Source: Phyllobacteriaceae bacterium
GTDB lineage: Bacteria; Pseudomonadota; Alphaproteobacteria; Rhizobiales; Rhizobiaceae
Direction of reading: 5' to 3'
Assembly: GCA_024742765.1 (NCBI GenBank)
Contig: JANSXT010000014.1
Span: 1 to 64,000, forward strand
DNA length: 64,000 bases
Below are positions 31,235 to 42,376 of the stretch, piece by piece. The position numbers and the translations under genes were made by a program. Position 1 is the stretch's first letter; the number at the start of each line of letters is the position of its first letter. Below the pieces are notes generated by a model. The model saw only the letters and a program-made list of their open reading frames with translations. It was not told the origin of the DNA and ran no database searches.

Positions 31235-32198
31235 TGGCGTGACCGAACTCGGATTGGATCCGGCCGAGCGCGATATGCACCGGATAGAGCGCGTTGAGCA
31301 CCGACCCGGTGCGCGCGAAATTCAGCGCGGCGCGCAGCGGCGATGCGCCGGCGAGCGCCAGACTGTGGGCGATGGTCTTCCACCAGCCCAGCGGTTTGGA
31401 GGCGTTGCGCCGATGGGCGATGCGCGCCGAGAGCTGGCCGTTGCGCAGCGAGCGCTTCTGGATCCAGTCCCAGGTGACGCGGCTTTCGGGGATGGTCTCG
31501 TAGACTGGCGCTTCTTGGCACCAGCCGGTCTGGAAACCGGCATCGCGCGCCCGGCGCAGAAAGTCCGCATCGCCACCGCCGGTGAAGTTGAACTGCAAAT
31601 CCATGAAGGGCTGCGGCTGGGTCTTCAGCACGTCGTTGCGGATCAGGAGGTTGCCGGACGAAAAGATGATCTTGACCGGGCCGGTCTCGCCATAGTGCGG
31701 TGTGAAGACCGGATGGGTCTTCCAGTTCTCCACCGGGCTGCCCTCGAAGACCGGCCATTGCGGACCGCCCACCAGCGCACAGTCATGGCGCTCGGAGGTG
31801 GCGCACAGATTTTCGACCCAGTGCGGATCGGCGATCTCGTCATCATCGATCACGCAGACATATTTGAGGTTCGGGAACTGGGTGAAGGCGGTGAACCAGC
31901 CGGCATTGTAGGCGTGGCAATTGCCCCGGTCGTGGGCGATGATCAGAAGGCCCTGATAGGTTCCGTCCTCGAATTTCGGCGCAGCGACCGTCGCGCCCTC
32001 GCGCTTTTCGGCTTCGTTTTCCATGACGATGACGGCAACGCGCCGGTCGGTCTTCTGCGCTGCGATGCTGTCGAGCGTGCGGATCAGATGGTCGGGCCGG
32101 CGGAAGGTCGGGATGGTGACCGCCACTTTGACGGCCTCCATGTCGAGGCCGGGAGACCGGGCGACATGCGAGATGTTGTTGGTAAGACTCTGGTTCAT
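31206..32198 (-). CDS. Family 2 glycosyltransferase
   Basis: VAVTIPTFRRPDHLIRTLDSIAAQ...YVCVIDDDEIADPHWVENL; start at MNQSLTNN. Confidence 0.85.
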   Translation of the reverse strand: MNQSLTNNISHVARSPGLDMEAVKVAVTIPTFRRPDHLIRTLDSIAAQKTDRRVAVIVMENEAEKREGATVAAPKFEDGTYQGLLIIAHDRGNCHAYNAGWFTAFTQFPNLKYVCVIDDDEIADPHWVENLCATSERHDCALVGGPQWPVFEGSPVENWKTHPVFTPHYGETGPVKIIFSSGNLLIRNDVLKTQPQPFMDLQFNFTGGGDADFLRRARDAGFQTGWCQEAPVYETIPESRVTWDWIQKRSLRNGQLSARIAHRRNASKPLGWWKTIAHSLALAGASPLRAALNFARTGSVLNALYPVHIALGRIQSEFGHANEQYRNPTD

Positions 32199-32346
32199 CG
32201 ACCCGTCTGCTCCTTTGACCGACCCGCCCGCGTTGTCGTGCATAGATCACGAAAGCCGTTAAGGATGGGTTCATGGATTGCACCGTTAAGGCCGCTTTCA
32301 GACCTGCGTGCCCATAAGGGTTCTTTTGCAACCGGGCCGCTCATCG

Positions 32347-33522
32347 ATGCATTTGGTCTTTGCCTCTTCCCTTGTGCCGTGCGGCGCGCCCGAAAGCGGG
32401 TTCGAGATCGCCAATGCGGCGATCATTGACGGTCTCGAACGCGCCGGCGCGACGGTCAGCCATATCGGCTTTCAATGGCCGGGCAGCAGCCTGGCCGCAC
32501 CGGACCGGACCAGGAGCCTGGGAGAACTCGACGTCAAGACCGACACGGCGTCGGCTAGCCAAAAGCTGGCATGGCTCGGCAAGGCGGTGGCGGGCGGGCT
32601 GCCGTTCGCCTCGGCCAAGCTCCGCGTGCTGGACGACACCGGTTTTCGCGCCGCGCTGGACGCGATCGGGGCCCATGATGCCGTCATCATCAACGGGGTC
32701 GGCCTTGCGGGCGCCTTTGAAAAGGTGCTGACCGAAAAGCCCTATTTCTATGTCGCGCACAATGTGGAGCATCAAAGCGCGGCCGAAGCCGCCCGGCAGG
32801 CCAACAGCCCGGTCGAGCGGTTCATGTATCGCCGCGAGGCGCGCCATCTGCGCGCGCTGGAGGATCGGCTTGTCGCCGGCGCGCGGCATGTCTGGACGCT
32901 GACACAAGAGGACCGCGCGACCCTCGGGCTCAACGTCTCGGAGCGCGCCTCGGTGCTGCCGCTGGTCACGCCCCTTTCGGCGGCGGCCATGCCCGCCGGC
33001 CAGCGGGTGCCGGCCTTCGATGCGGGCATGATCGGCACCTGGACATGGACGCCCAACAGGATCGGGCTTGAATGGTTCCTTCAGGAGGTGATGCCGCATC
33101 TGCCCGAGCAGCTGACGATCGCCATTGCCGGCGCCCTGCCCGCCGGTTTCCCGCAGCGCGACAAGCGCGTGACGTTTCTCGGCCGGGTGGTCGATGCCAA
33201 GCAGTTCATCCGCCAGTGCCGGATCGTGACTCTGACCGCCCGCGCGGGCACCGGCGTCCAGCTCAAGACCATCGAGGCATTGGAGATGGGGCTGCCGGCG
33301 GTCGCAACGCCGTCATCGCTGCGCGGCATCGCCGATGTGCCGGCCAATGTGCGCACCGCCGACACCGGGCGCGCGTTTGCCGAGGTTCTGACCAAGCAGA
33401 TCGTCGATCACCGCACCGGATCGATGACCGATCTGGACGCGGGCGCGTTTCGCGACACGCAAATTGCCGGAATGGACGCGGCGATCGGTGAGGCGTTGGG
33501 CGCATTTCGACCAGGCCATTAA
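32347..33522 (+). CDS. Glycosyltransferase, GT4-like
   Basis: MHLVFASSLVPCGAPESGFEIANAAIIDGLERAG...GTGVQLKTIEALEMGLPAVAT. Confidence 0.8.
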   Translation: MHLVFASSLVPCGAPESGFEIANAAIIDGLERAGATVSHIGFQWPGSSLAAPDRTRSLGELDVKTDTASASQKLAWLGKAVAGGLPFASAKLRVLDDTGFRAALDAIGAHDAVIINGVGLAGAFEKVLTEKPYFYVAHNVEHQSAAEAARQANSPVERFMYRREARHLRALEDRLVAGARHVWTLTQEDRATLGLNVSERASVLPLVTPLSAAAMPAGQRVPAFDAGMIGTWTWTPNRIGLEWFLQEVMPHLPEQLTIAIAGALPAGFPQRDKRVTFLGRVVDAKQFIRQCRIVTLTARAGTGVQLKTIEALEMGLPAVATPSSLRGIADVPANVRTADTGRAFAEVLTKQIVDHRTGSMTDLDAGAFRDTQIAGMDAAIGEALGAFRPGH

Positions 33523-33589
33523 CGCAAACACAAGGCCGGAGCGCTAGGATCACCCGCATTGCCGATGATCAAACCGTTACAGACTGGCC

Positions 33590-34363
33590 ATGACCGACAT
33601 TGTCGCGACCCATTTTGACGAGCCCGCCGGCCAGCGTGACATTCTGGGCGTCGCGGTGGCCGATTTCTCCGAGGAAGAGGCGCTGGACATGGTCCACGCC
33701 GCCATCGACCATAAGACATACCGCCCGATCGCCTTCCTGAACGCCAACAACGCCAATATCGGTGTCGAGGACGCCGCATTTCGCACCGCGCTTGCGCGGT
33801 TCACCGTGCTGTCGGACGGCGTTGGCGTCGATGTGGCCGCCAAGATGCTCCATGGGGCGGCGTTCCGCGCCAATCTGAACGGCACCGATTTCGTGCCGGC
33901 GCTTTTCCGCTCGGCCAAAAGGCCGCTGAAGGTCGGACTTTTCGGTGCGCGCCCGGGCGTTGCCGAACTGGCTGCGGGCCATTTCGGAACGGTCGATCCG
34001 CGGCACGACTACCGCGCCCTTGCCGACGGGTTCATCGATGCGGACGGCGAGGCCGCGCTTCTCGACACGCTGACGCAATGGCGGCCCGACATCCTTCTGG
34101 TGGCGCTCGGCGTGCCCCGGCAGGAAAAATGGATCGTCGAACGGCTGACGCCCGATCATTGCACGGTTCCGATCGCCGTGGGCGCGCTGTTCGACCTGAG
34201 TACCGGCGAAGTGCCGCGCGCGCCGATGTGGCTGCGGCGGCTGCGCAGCGAATGGATCTATCGCCTGTGGCAGGAGCCGCGCCGCCTGTGGCGCCGCTAC
34301 ATTGTCGGCAACCCGGTCTTTCTGGCCCGTGTCTTGCGCCAGCGCCTGACGGGGAACGGCTGA
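33590..34363 (+). CDS. WecG/TagA/CpsF family glycosyltransferase
   Basis: FLNANNANIGVEDAAFRTALARFTVLSDGVGVDVAAKML...VALGVPRQEKWI. Confidence 0.9.
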   Translation: MTDIVATHFDEPAGQRDILGVAVADFSEEEALDMVHAAIDHKTYRPIAFLNANNANIGVEDAAFRTALARFTVLSDGVGVDVAAKMLHGAAFRANLNGTDFVPALFRSAKRPLKVGLFGARPGVAELAAGHFGTVDPRHDYRALADGFIDADGEAALLDTLTQWRPDILLVALGVPRQEKWIVERLTPDHCTVPIAVGALFDLSTGEVPRAPMWLRRLRSEWIYRLWQEPRRLWRRYIVGNPVFLARVLRQRLTGNG

Positions 34364-34365
34364 CC

Positions 34366-35253
34366 ATGGCAAGGACGAACGCCATCGTCACGCCGTCCCA
34401 CGCGCCCGATTTCGAGCGCTGCGCGATCCTGTGCGAGAGCATCGACCGATTTGTGACCGGCTATTCGACGCATTATCTTTTGGTCGACACGATCGACGCG
34501 CCGCTGTTCCGCCGGCTCGAAGGCCCGCGCCGGCGCATCATCACCGAGACCGAATTGCTGCCCTGGTGGCTTCGGCGCGTTCCAAGCCGCCTGTCGCCGG
34601 GCGGCCGGCGCGTATGGGTCGGCCCGCGCACACTGCCGCTGGTCGGCTGGCACGTCCAGCAGATCAAGCGCATCGCCATCGCCGGCCTGATCAACGATGA
34701 CGGCCTTCTTTATTGCGATTCCGACACGGCCTTCGTGCGCCGCTTTGACCTTGCCGACATGTGGGTCGGTGACGCGATGCGCTTTTACCGCCACGATCAT
34801 GGCGCGCGGGAAGTGCGCGCCGGCGACCATATGGATTGGGCGGCCCACGCCGCCGACGCGCTCGGCATCGATGAGGCGCGCCGCCAGGACCATGACTATG
34901 TCGGCCAGTTCACGCACTGGAAGCGCAAGACGGTGCTCGACATGTGCGCGCGGATGGAACAGGTGCATGGGCGCCATTGGGTCGCGGTGATCGGCCGCAG
35001 GCGCAAATTCTCCGAATGCATGCTGTACGGCGCCTATGTCGATGGCGTTCTGGGCGGGGCGGACCACCATGTGGTCGACCGGCTGACATGCGAAGTGCGC
35101 TGGTTCGACCCGGCGCCGTCCGATGCCGAGCTCGATGCGATGATCGCCGGCCTGAAGCCGGGCCAAGTCGGCATCGGTGTCCAGTCGTTCGTGGACATGG
35201 CGCCCGAGCGCTTCCGCGCGGCGGTGCTCGGCCGGCACGTCGAAGCGGCCTGA
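34366..35253 (+). CDS. DUF6492-like glycosyltransferase-type protein
   Basis: MARTNAIVTPSHAPDFERCAILCESID...YCDSDTAFVRRFDL (DxD); family call tentative. Confidence 0.65.
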   Translation: MARTNAIVTPSHAPDFERCAILCESIDRFVTGYSTHYLLVDTIDAPLFRRLEGPRRRIITETELLPWWLRRVPSRLSPGGRRVWVGPRTLPLVGWHVQQIKRIAIAGLINDDGLLYCDSDTAFVRRFDLADMWVGDAMRFYRHDHGAREVRAGDHMDWAAHAADALGIDEARRQDHDYVGQFTHWKRKTVLDMCARMEQVHGRHWVAVIGRRRKFSECMLYGAYVDGVLGGADHHVVDRLTCEVRWFDPAPSDAELDAMIAGLKPGQVGIGVQSFVDMAPERFRAAVLGRHVEAA

Positions 35254-35259
35254 CCGGCG

Positions 35260-36549
35260 TCAGACGCGGATGGCGGGCCGCGCGAGCGCGCGGTAGGTGA
35301 CGGCGAACGATACCGCATAGAGCGCGGCGAAGGCCCCGTTGAGCCAGACCAGCCATTGGCCGCCGGCCCAATCGTGCGACAGAAGCAGCACCATCAGCGC
35401 CGCCTTGAGCGTGCCGACCAGCGCGTAGAGCACAAGGCGCGTCACCGTCTGGCCGCGGCCATAGAGCAGTTCGGCCTGATATTCGATCAGGTTGCGCAGC
35501 GCCGGCACGAACAGGACCGCGATGATCAACGGCGCCGCCTGGGCGACATTGGCACCCAATATGTCCGGCTTGACGGCGAAGACCGCGGCAATCGCCAGAA
35601 GGCCCAGTGTCGAGAGCAGGAAAATGCCGGCTTCCAAGAGGGCCCGCATGCGCACGCTTTCGAGCAGTTGCGGGCGGCGCATCAGCCGCTGGGTAAGCAA
35701 CGTCGAAAAGGTCCGCACCGGCATCGCCGTCAGATCGACCAGCCGCATGACGATCGCATAGAGTCCGGCGAGGGTCGGCCCGCCGAGGGCCAGGACAATC
35801 AGCTTGTCGAGTTCGTTTTGCAGATAGAACAGGATCTCCGCGCCGCTGACCGACAGCGCATCGCGGATGCGGCGCCCGAACAGGTGCAGCGGCAGGCGCA
35901 ACCGCACCTTGGGATAGAAGAGGACCACGGCCGCCAGCGCCATCAGCGCCTGGCTGACGATATAGATCTGAGCCCAGACCATCAGATCAGGCGCGGGCGA
36001 CAGCGCCAGGGCAAGCGCAGCGGCCGCCTTGGCCGAAAAGCCGAACACGATGACGATCGATGCGCGGCCGAACCGTTCCAGACCCTTGTTGACGATGATC
36101 ACCACTTCCAGCGTCCGCCAGAACAGCACCTCGGTGGCAACGATCATCGCAAAGGCGGCAAGCGGCATGACCCCTGCGAACAGCGCCCAATGGACACCCG
36201 ATCCGACCGCCGCCACCAGCGGCAGCGACAAGAAGAGCGCCGCCATGTAGCCGCCCGTATAGGCGCCGATCAGATGCGGCTTGACGGTCGCGACCCGGTA
36301 GAGCGGCGACACGAACCCGAAGCCCGCCAGCCGCGACAGCACGATGCCGACCGACGAGGCGGTGGCGAATAGGCCGAACTCGGCGATCGTCAGCGTGTTG
36401 GCGACCAGATAGAAATAGAAGAGCTGGATGAAGACCCGCGCGCCGTCTCCGGAGAATGCGCGCGCATATTTGCCCGCAAGCTGGGCTGCGGTCTCCGGTC
36501 CCCCATGCGCCATGACGGGGGGTGCGCTCTGTGCGACGGCTTGTTTCAC
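35260..36549 (-). CDS. Oligosaccharide flippase / polysaccharide biosynthesis membrane protein
   Basis: Twelve-TM Wzx-like topology in an EPS context. Confidence 0.75.
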   Translation of the reverse strand: MKQAVAQSAPPVMAHGGPETAAQLAGKYARAFSGDGARVFIQLFYFYLVANTLTIAEFGLFATASSVGIVLSRLAGFGFVSPLYRVATVKPHLIGAYTGGYMAALFLSLPLVAAVGSGVHWALFAGVMPLAAFAMIVATEVLFWRTLEVVIIVNKGLERFGRASIVIVFGFSAKAAAALALALSPAPDLMVWAQIYIVSQALMALAAVVLFYPKVRLRLPLHLFGRRIRDALSVSGAEILFYLQNELDKLIVLALGGPTLAGLYAIVMRLVDLTAMPVRTFSTLLTQRLMRRPQLLESVRMRALLEAGIFLLSTLGLLAIAAVFAVKPDILGANVAQAAPLIIAVLFVPALRNLIEYQAELLYGRGQTVTRLVLYALVGTLKAALMVLLLSHDWAGGQWLVWLNGAFAALYAVSFAVTYRALARPAIRV

Positions 36550-36737
36550 GGGCGTTAGTCTCGCAAAAAACCTTTAAGATCGGGTTGTTTGGCAGGGATC
36601 GGGACCCGCTCAAGCTGCCGTTGCGGAAAGTGGCCGCTGGTTACGAAAATTAACTTTTTGTTTTCCATGGCTCTTTAGCCTGCGTTTACCAATTCGGCCG
36701 GAATGGGCTGGCCGAGTTTTCTCGGCTCGCGGGCACC

Positions 36738-38756
36738 ATGTTCGATCCACCTTCAAACGGCGCAAGGCGATCGCTGCTGATGGCCGCCCGTGCCGACGCA
36801 GCCGAACCGGCCGGACGCGCGCCGCAACAGGACACGGCCGAGACATTTCGGACGGCACGCGCCCGCCGCGCCGCGCAAAGGCCGAACCCGTTGCTCTCGG
36901 CGCTGGCGCGTGAGCCCGAAAAGACATCCGAAGACGCCGTGCCGACGGGCGAACAAGGCGACCGGCCGGATTTCGCTGGCGAGCCGCAGACGCGGCCACC
37001 GATGCCGACGGCCGAGACCGACGATCGGCGTCTTGACGCCGCTGCTCCCGCCGCGCGCTATCCGCCTGCCGGCCAGCCGATGGATGGCGCGTTGATCGAT
37101 CCGATCGCGATGATCGCCACGATCTGGCGCTGGCGTTTCATCATTGCCGGCCTGACGCTTGTCGGCGCGATCCTTGGCGTTCTCGTCGCGCTGTCGACAC
37201 CGCACCGTTACACCGCCTATTCGGAAGTGCTGATCGACCCGCGCGAGGTGCAGCTCGTCGGCCGCGACCTGGAGCGCGAATTCCTCGCCAATGAAGCCGC
37301 TTTGGCCATTGTCGACAGCCGGCTGTCGCTGGTCTATTCGCGTCCGGTGCTGGAGCGGGTGATCGAGGCCACCAATCTCGATCAGGACCCCGAATTCAAC
37401 GGCGACGCCGGCGGGGGCATCGGGCTGCGCGACGGCATAAGGGTCATCCTGTCGCTGTTCGGCGGCGAGACGCCCGTCGAAACGACCAACCGCGAGACGC
37501 TGCAGAACTTGCGCGACGCGATCAGCATCAACCGTTCGACGCGGACCTTCGTCGTCAATATCGGCGTCGAGGCCCGGACGGCGCAGAAGGCGGCGATGCT
37601 GGCCAATGAGGTCACCCAGGCCTTCGTCGAGGAGCAGGGATCGATCAGTTCCGACAAGGCGCGCGACGCAAACGAGGCGCTGACCGGCCGGCTGGGCGAA
37701 CTGCAGTCCAATGTGGAAGCGGCGGAGCGGCGCATCGAACAATACCGGCTCGAAAACGGGCTGATGACCACGCAGGGCCGGCTTTTGAGCGAAGACGAAC
37801 TGGCGACGGCCAGCGCGCAACTCGCCGAAGCCCGCGCATTGACGATCAACGCCCGCACCAAGGCCGAACAGGCCAGCGAGATCAGCGTCGATGCGGCCAT
37901 ATCCGGTTCGGTTCCGGCGGACCTGATCACCTCGTCGCTGGAGACGTTTCGCGCGCAGCATTCGGCGCTGCGCCAGAGCGCGGCACAGTTGCAGAACCAG
38001 CTCGGCCCGCGCCACCCGCGGCTTGAAGCGGCCAATGCGGCGATCGAGGCCGCCCGCCAGGACATTGCCGGCGAATTGCAGCGCATCGTGCAAAGTGCGC
38101 AGTCGGAACTGCGCCGCACCGTGCAGACCGAGCAGGAACTGGCCGCCCAGGTCGCCCGCGCCAAGGCGGCGGTCAGCGAGCAGACCGAGGCGCTGGTGGC
38201 GCTGCGCGACCTGCAGGCCGAGGCTGAAGCTGCCCGCGCGATCTACAATGGCGCGCTGCTGCGCGCACGCGAGACCGGCGAGATCGGCGCTCTTGGCACG
38301 GTCAACGCCGCCGTGCTCGCCGAGGCCGAACCGCCACGCAGCGCCTCCTCCATGTCGCGCAAGACGATCGCCATCGCCTTCACAATCGGACTTTTCCTGC
38401 TCGGCCTCGGCCTTGCGGCCGCATCGGGTCTGCGCAAGGCGATCCGCCTCGATGCGTTCACCGATGCCGCCGGCCGAGCCCCTGACACCGACCCCGACAG
38501 CCCCGCCCCGACACACAACCGCACCAAGGACACCAGCACCATGTATCCCGGCTATCCCCACGCGCCGTATGCGACGCAGCCCGCCGCAGCCCAGCCCCAA
38601 CCGGCCGCACAGGCAGCAACCGGCTGGCCGCAACAGCCGGCCGCGCCCTCGCGCGACGCCGAAGAGATGGCCGAACTGCGCAAGTCGATCGGAGAAATCC
38701 GTGACGTGGTCGAGGAACTGGCCGCCCGGCGCAGCAATGTGCGCCGCTTCGGCTAG
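36738..38756 (+). CDS. Wzz/GumC-type exopolysaccharide chain-length protein
   Basis: IDPIAMIATIWRWRFIIAGLTLVGAILGVLVALSTPHRYTAYSEVLIDPREVQL, coiled coil, C-terminal TM. Confidence 0.88.
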   Translation: MFDPPSNGARRSLLMAARADAAEPAGRAPQQDTAETFRTARARRAAQRPNPLLSALAREPEKTSEDAVPTGEQGDRPDFAGEPQTRPPMPTAETDDRRLDAAAPAARYPPAGQPMDGALIDPIAMIATIWRWRFIIAGLTLVGAILGVLVALSTPHRYTAYSEVLIDPREVQLVGRDLEREFLANEAALAIVDSRLSLVYSRPVLERVIEATNLDQDPEFNGDAGGGIGLRDGIRVILSLFGGETPVETTNRETLQNLRDAISINRSTRTFVVNIGVEARTAQKAAMLANEVTQAFVEEQGSISSDKARDANEALTGRLGELQSNVEAAERRIEQYRLENGLMTTQGRLLSEDELATASAQLAEARALTINARTKAEQASEISVDAAISGSVPADLITSSLETFRAQHSALRQSAAQLQNQLGPRHPRLEAANAAIEAARQDIAGELQRIVQSAQSELRRTVQTEQELAAQVARAKAAVSEQTEALVALRDLQAEAEAARAIYNGALLRARETGEIGALGTVNAAVLAEAEPPRSASSMSRKTIAIAFTIGLFLLGLGLAAASGLRKAIRLDAFTDAAGRAPDTDPDSPAPTHNRTKDTSTMYPGYPHAPYATQPAAAQPQPAAQAATGWPQQPAAPSRDAEEMAELRKSIGEIRDVVEELAARRSNVRRFG

Positions 38757-38876
38757 GGTCAGGACCCCGGACCCGGCACGCCGCCTTTCCAAAAACGCCA
38801 CCTTAGGGCGTGAAAATGGTGTCGCTCGCGGCTCCTTCTTTGCTTTATGCCGGTCGAACAGGATTGGGGGTTCGAC

Positions 38877-39776
38877 ATGGCAGAGATCATCGACGGCAAG
38901 GCAGTCGCGGCGGACGTTACCGAGAAGGTCGCGGCAGCAGCTGAAACACTGAAGGCCGATACAGGCGTGCAGCCGGGCCTGGCCGTGGTCATCGTCGGCG
39001 AAGACCCGGCCTCCAAGGTCTATGTCGCCAACAAGGGTCGCACGGCGCGCGCCTGCGGCTTCCTGTCGGTCGAGCACACGCTGCCCGACGATACCGGTCA
39101 AGAGGCGCTGATCGGGCTGATCGACGAACTGAACGGCGATCCGGCCATCCACGGTATCCTCGTGCAACTGCCGCTGCCCGGCCATATCGACGAGGGTGCG
39201 GTGATCCAGGCGATCGCGCCGGAAAAGGATGTCGACGGGTTCCACTTCATCAATGTGGGCAAGCTCGGCACAGGCGTGACCGACAGCGCGTTCGTGCCAT
39301 GCACGCCGGCGGGCTCGATGCTGCTGATCGAAAGCGTGCTCGGCAAGGACCTGTCCGGCAGGAACGCGGTCGTCGTCGGCCGTTCCAACATTGTCGGCAA
39401 GCCGATGTTCAACCTGCTTCTGGCCGCGAACGCGACGGTGACCGTCGCCCATTCGCGCACCAAGGATCTGCCGGCGCTGTGCCGGACGGCCGACATTCTG
39501 GTCGCCGCCGTCGGCCGGCCGCAGATGATCGGCGGCGACTGGATCAAGCCGGGCGCGACGGTGATCGATGTGGGCATCAACCGCATCCCGGCGCCCGAAA
39601 AAGGCGAAGGCAAGACGCGGCTCGTCGGCGATGTGGATTTTGAAAGTGCGGCCGAAACCGCCGGCGCGATCACGCCGGTTCCCGGCGGTGTCGGGCCGAT
39701 GACCATCGCCATGCTGATGGTCAACACGATCGTTGCGGCATACCGCTCGGCCGGCCGTACGCCACCGGTCTTCTGA
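38877..39776 (+). CDS. folD: Bifunctional methylenetetrahydrofolate dehydrogenase/cyclohydrolase
   Basis: [49 protein letters not shown]. Confidence 0.95.
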   Translation: MAEIIDGKAVAADVTEKVAAAAETLKADTGVQPGLAVVIVGEDPASKVYVANKGRTARACGFLSVEHTLPDDTGQEALIGLIDELNGDPAIHGILVQLPLPGHIDEGAVIQAIAPEKDVDGFHFINVGKLGTGVTDSAFVPCTPAGSMLLIESVLGKDLSGRNAVVVGRSNIVGKPMFNLLLAANATVTVAHSRTKDLPALCRTADILVAAVGRPQMIGGDWIKPGATVIDVGINRIPAPEKGEGKTRLVGDVDFESAAETAGAITPVPGGVGPMTIAMLMVNTIVAAYRSAGRTPPVF

Positions 39777-39857
39777 CCACATGATCTGGGCTTGCGCGGC
39801 TCCGGCTTTGGCGTCAGTGTCGCGGGCTGTCCAGCCTGTGTGACAGTGGAAACAGTC

Positions 39858-40817
39858 ATGACGACCGACCTTCCATCGCGGCATTTCGCTTTCATTCTCG
39901 CCGACGAATTTTCGATGTTCTGCGTGTCGGCGGTGATCGACGTGCTGCGCACGGCAAACCTTGTGTCGGGCACCGACTATTATCGCTGGTCGACCGTGTC
40001 GCATGATGGCGAGCCGGTGTGCGCCTCCAACGGGCTGACGCTGAAGCCGGCTTATTCGGTCGAGACGATCCCGCCCGCAGACCTGACGTTCATGGTCGCC
40101 TCGCTGACGCTCGATTTCCCCGGCCGGCAGAAGATCGTCAACACGCTGCGCACGCTGGGTCGGCGCGGGGCGAGCCTTGGCGCGCTGTCGGTCGGCAGCC
40201 ACATCCTTGCCCAGGCCGGCCAGCTCGAAGGCCATCGCTGCACCATCCACTGGGAGAACCGCGCCGGTTTCCGCGAGGCGTTCCCGCACATCGAATGCAC
40301 CTCCAATGTCTATGAGATCGACCGCAAGCGCTACACCGCTGCGGGCGGCACGACCGGCATCGATTTGATGCTGGAAATCGTGCGCGCCGATTTCGGTGCC
40401 GAGATCACCAACAAGGTGGCCAACAATTTCCAGTATGAGCGCATCCGCAGCCATGAAGACCGCCAGCGCGTCGGCCGTGAGCCGGACCTGACGGGCAAGT
40501 CGGAAAAGCTGCGGCGGCTGACCGAACTGATGGCCGACAATCTGGAGGAGCCGCTGTCGGCCGGGGTTCTTGCCCAGTCGGTCGAACTGTCGGTGCGGCA
40601 GGTGGAACGGCTGTTCCTCAAGCACCTCGAATCGACCCCCGGCCGCTACTACATGACGCTGCGGCTGGAGCGCGCGCGGCAATTGCTGCGCCAGACCAAC
40701 ATCCCCATTTTGGAGGTGGCGCTGTCGACGGGCTTTACCTCGCACTCCTATTTCGCGCAGAGTTATCGCATGCAGTTCGGCCGGGCGCCGAGCGATGAAA
40801 GGCGCAAGAGTTTTTGA
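39858..40817 (+). CDS. GlxA family AraC-type transcriptional regulator
   Basis: DJ-1/PfpI-like N-term plus AraC HTH SVRQVERLFLKHLESTPGRYYMTLRLERARQLL. Confidence 0.92.
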   Translation: MTTDLPSRHFAFILADEFSMFCVSAVIDVLRTANLVSGTDYYRWSTVSHDGEPVCASNGLTLKPAYSVETIPPADLTFMVASLTLDFPGRQKIVNTLRTLGRRGASLGALSVGSHILAQAGQLEGHRCTIHWENRAGFREAFPHIECTSNVYEIDRKRYTAAGGTTGIDLMLEIVRADFGAEITNKVANNFQYERIRSHEDRQRVGREPDLTGKSEKLRRLTELMADNLEEPLSAGVLAQSVELSVRQVERLFLKHLESTPGRYYMTLRLERARQLLRQTNIPILEVALSTGFTSHSYFAQSYRMQFGRAPSDERRKSF

Positions 40818-41335
40818 CGACCATGGACCATAAGCCCACGCCGGGCGTGGCGCGCCGCGACCTGATCGCGCGTGGCTTCCAGCTGATCGGCTGGCGCGAA
40901 AAGCTGGCGCTGCCGGACCTCGGCGTCGATCGCATCCGCGCCAAGATCGACACCGGCGCGCTGACATCGGCGCTGCATGTCGACAATCTGGAACTGTTCA
41001 CGCGCAACGAACGTCGCTGGGTGCGCTTCCACCCGCCCGGTGCCGGCGGCGCACCGACGCCGGAGCCCGCCGAAGCGCGGATGCGCGAATTCCGCGAGAT
41101 CAAGTCGAGCAGCGGCCAGGTGGAGCGGCGCTGCGTGATCGCGACCCGCTTTGTCATCGGCGAAGAGACGTTTCGCGCCGAAGTGACGCTGACCGACCGC
41201 ACCGACATGGTCTACAACATGCTCGTGGGCCGCAGCGCCATGCGCATCGGCCGCCTGATCGTCGATCCGACCCGGTCCTGGATGGCCGGTGATCCCGCCT
41301 GGCCCGATCCGCCAAAAGCGAAGGAAACGCCATGA
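40814..41335 (+). CDS. RimK-associated retropepsin-like ATP-dependent zinc protease family protein
   Basis: [26 protein letters not shown]...[21 protein letters not shown]. Confidence 0.88.
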   Translation: MTTMDHKPTPGVARRDLIARGFQLIGWREKLALPDLGVDRIRAKIDTGALTSALHVDNLELFTRNERRWVRFHPPGAGGAPTPEPAEARMREFREIKSSSGQVERRCVIATRFVIGEETFRAEVTLTDRTDMVYNMLVGRSAMRIGRLIVDPTRSWMAGDPAWPDPPKAKETP

Positions 41336-42255
41336 AGATCGTCATGCTCGCGCGCAATCCGGACCTTTATTCGCATCGTCGCATGAAGGAGGTTGCCGAA
41401 AAGCGGGGGCATACGCTCGACATCGTCAACACGCTGCACTGCTACATGAACATCACCTCGCGGCGGCCGTCGGTCTACTACAATGGCGAGAAGATGGAGG
41501 GCTATGACGCGGTGATCCCGCGCATTGGCGCCTCGATCACCTTTTACGGCATGGCGGTGTTGCGCCAGTTCGAAATGATGGGCGTCTATCCGCTCAACGA
41601 ATCGGTAGCGATCGGCCGCTCGCGCGACAAGCTGCGCTCGATGCAGCTTCTTGCCCGCGACGGCGTCGGCCTGCCGGTCACCGCCTTTGCGCACGATTCA
41701 AAGCGCGCCGAGGACATCATCAAGATGACCGGCGGGCCGCCGACGGTGGTCAAGCTTCTGGAAGGCACGCAAGGGATCGGCGTCGTCCTTGCCGAGACGA
41801 TGCAGTCGGCCAAGTCGGTGATCGAGGCGTTTCGCGGCGCCAAGGTGCACATCATGGCGCAGGAATTCATCAAGGAGGCCGGCGGCACCGACATTCGGGC
41901 GCTGGTCGTCGGCGGAAAGGTTGTTGCGGCGATGCAGCGATCGGGCAAGGCCGGCGAGTTCCGCTCCAACCTGCATCGTGGCGGCGCGGCGGCGACCATC
42001 CGCATCACGCCGGTCGAGCGGGCGACGGCCCTGCAGGCCGCCAAGACGATGGGGCTGAATGTGTGCGGCGTCGACATGTTGCGCTCCAACCACGGCCCCG
42101 TGGTGATGGAAGTCAACTCCTCGCCGGGGCTCGAAGGCGTCGAACTCGCCACCGGCAAGGATGTCGCCGGCAAGATCATCGAACTGCTGGAGACCAATGT
42201 CGAGCGGGCGCAGACGACCCGGCGCAGCAAGACCAGGACGCGCGGCCAGGGCTGA
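41332..42255 (+). CDS. rimK: RimK family alpha-L-glutamate ligase
   Basis: [66 protein letters not shown]. Confidence 0.93.
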   Translation: MKIVMLARNPDLYSHRRMKEVAEKRGHTLDIVNTLHCYMNITSRRPSVYYNGEKMEGYDAVIPRIGASITFYGMAVLRQFEMMGVYPLNESVAIGRSRDKLRSMQLLARDGVGLPVTAFAHDSKRAEDIIKMTGGPPTVVKLLEGTQGIGVVLAETMQSAKSVIEAFRGAKVHIMAQEFIKEAGGTDIRALVVGGKVVAAMQRSGKAGEFRSNLHRGGAAATIRITPVERATALQAAKTMGLNVCGVDMLRSNHGPVVMEVNSSPGLEGVELATGKDVAGKIIELLETNVERAQTTRRSKTRTRGQG

Positions 42256-42376
42256 TATCGCGCCGGACGCGCGGGGATCGCGATTTTTCCGGTCGGGAGC
42301 GGAATAGGAACCGCCCACCGCCCGTTTATCCTCCATGTAACCGAGCGGCCATGGCCGCACGAGATGGAGGCAGGCA

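Noticed and set aside
36753-40967. 1404-aa minus-strand ORF
   Set aside because: Antisense to Wzz, folD and glxA-type genes with clear family motifs; long antisense frames are common in high-GC DNA.
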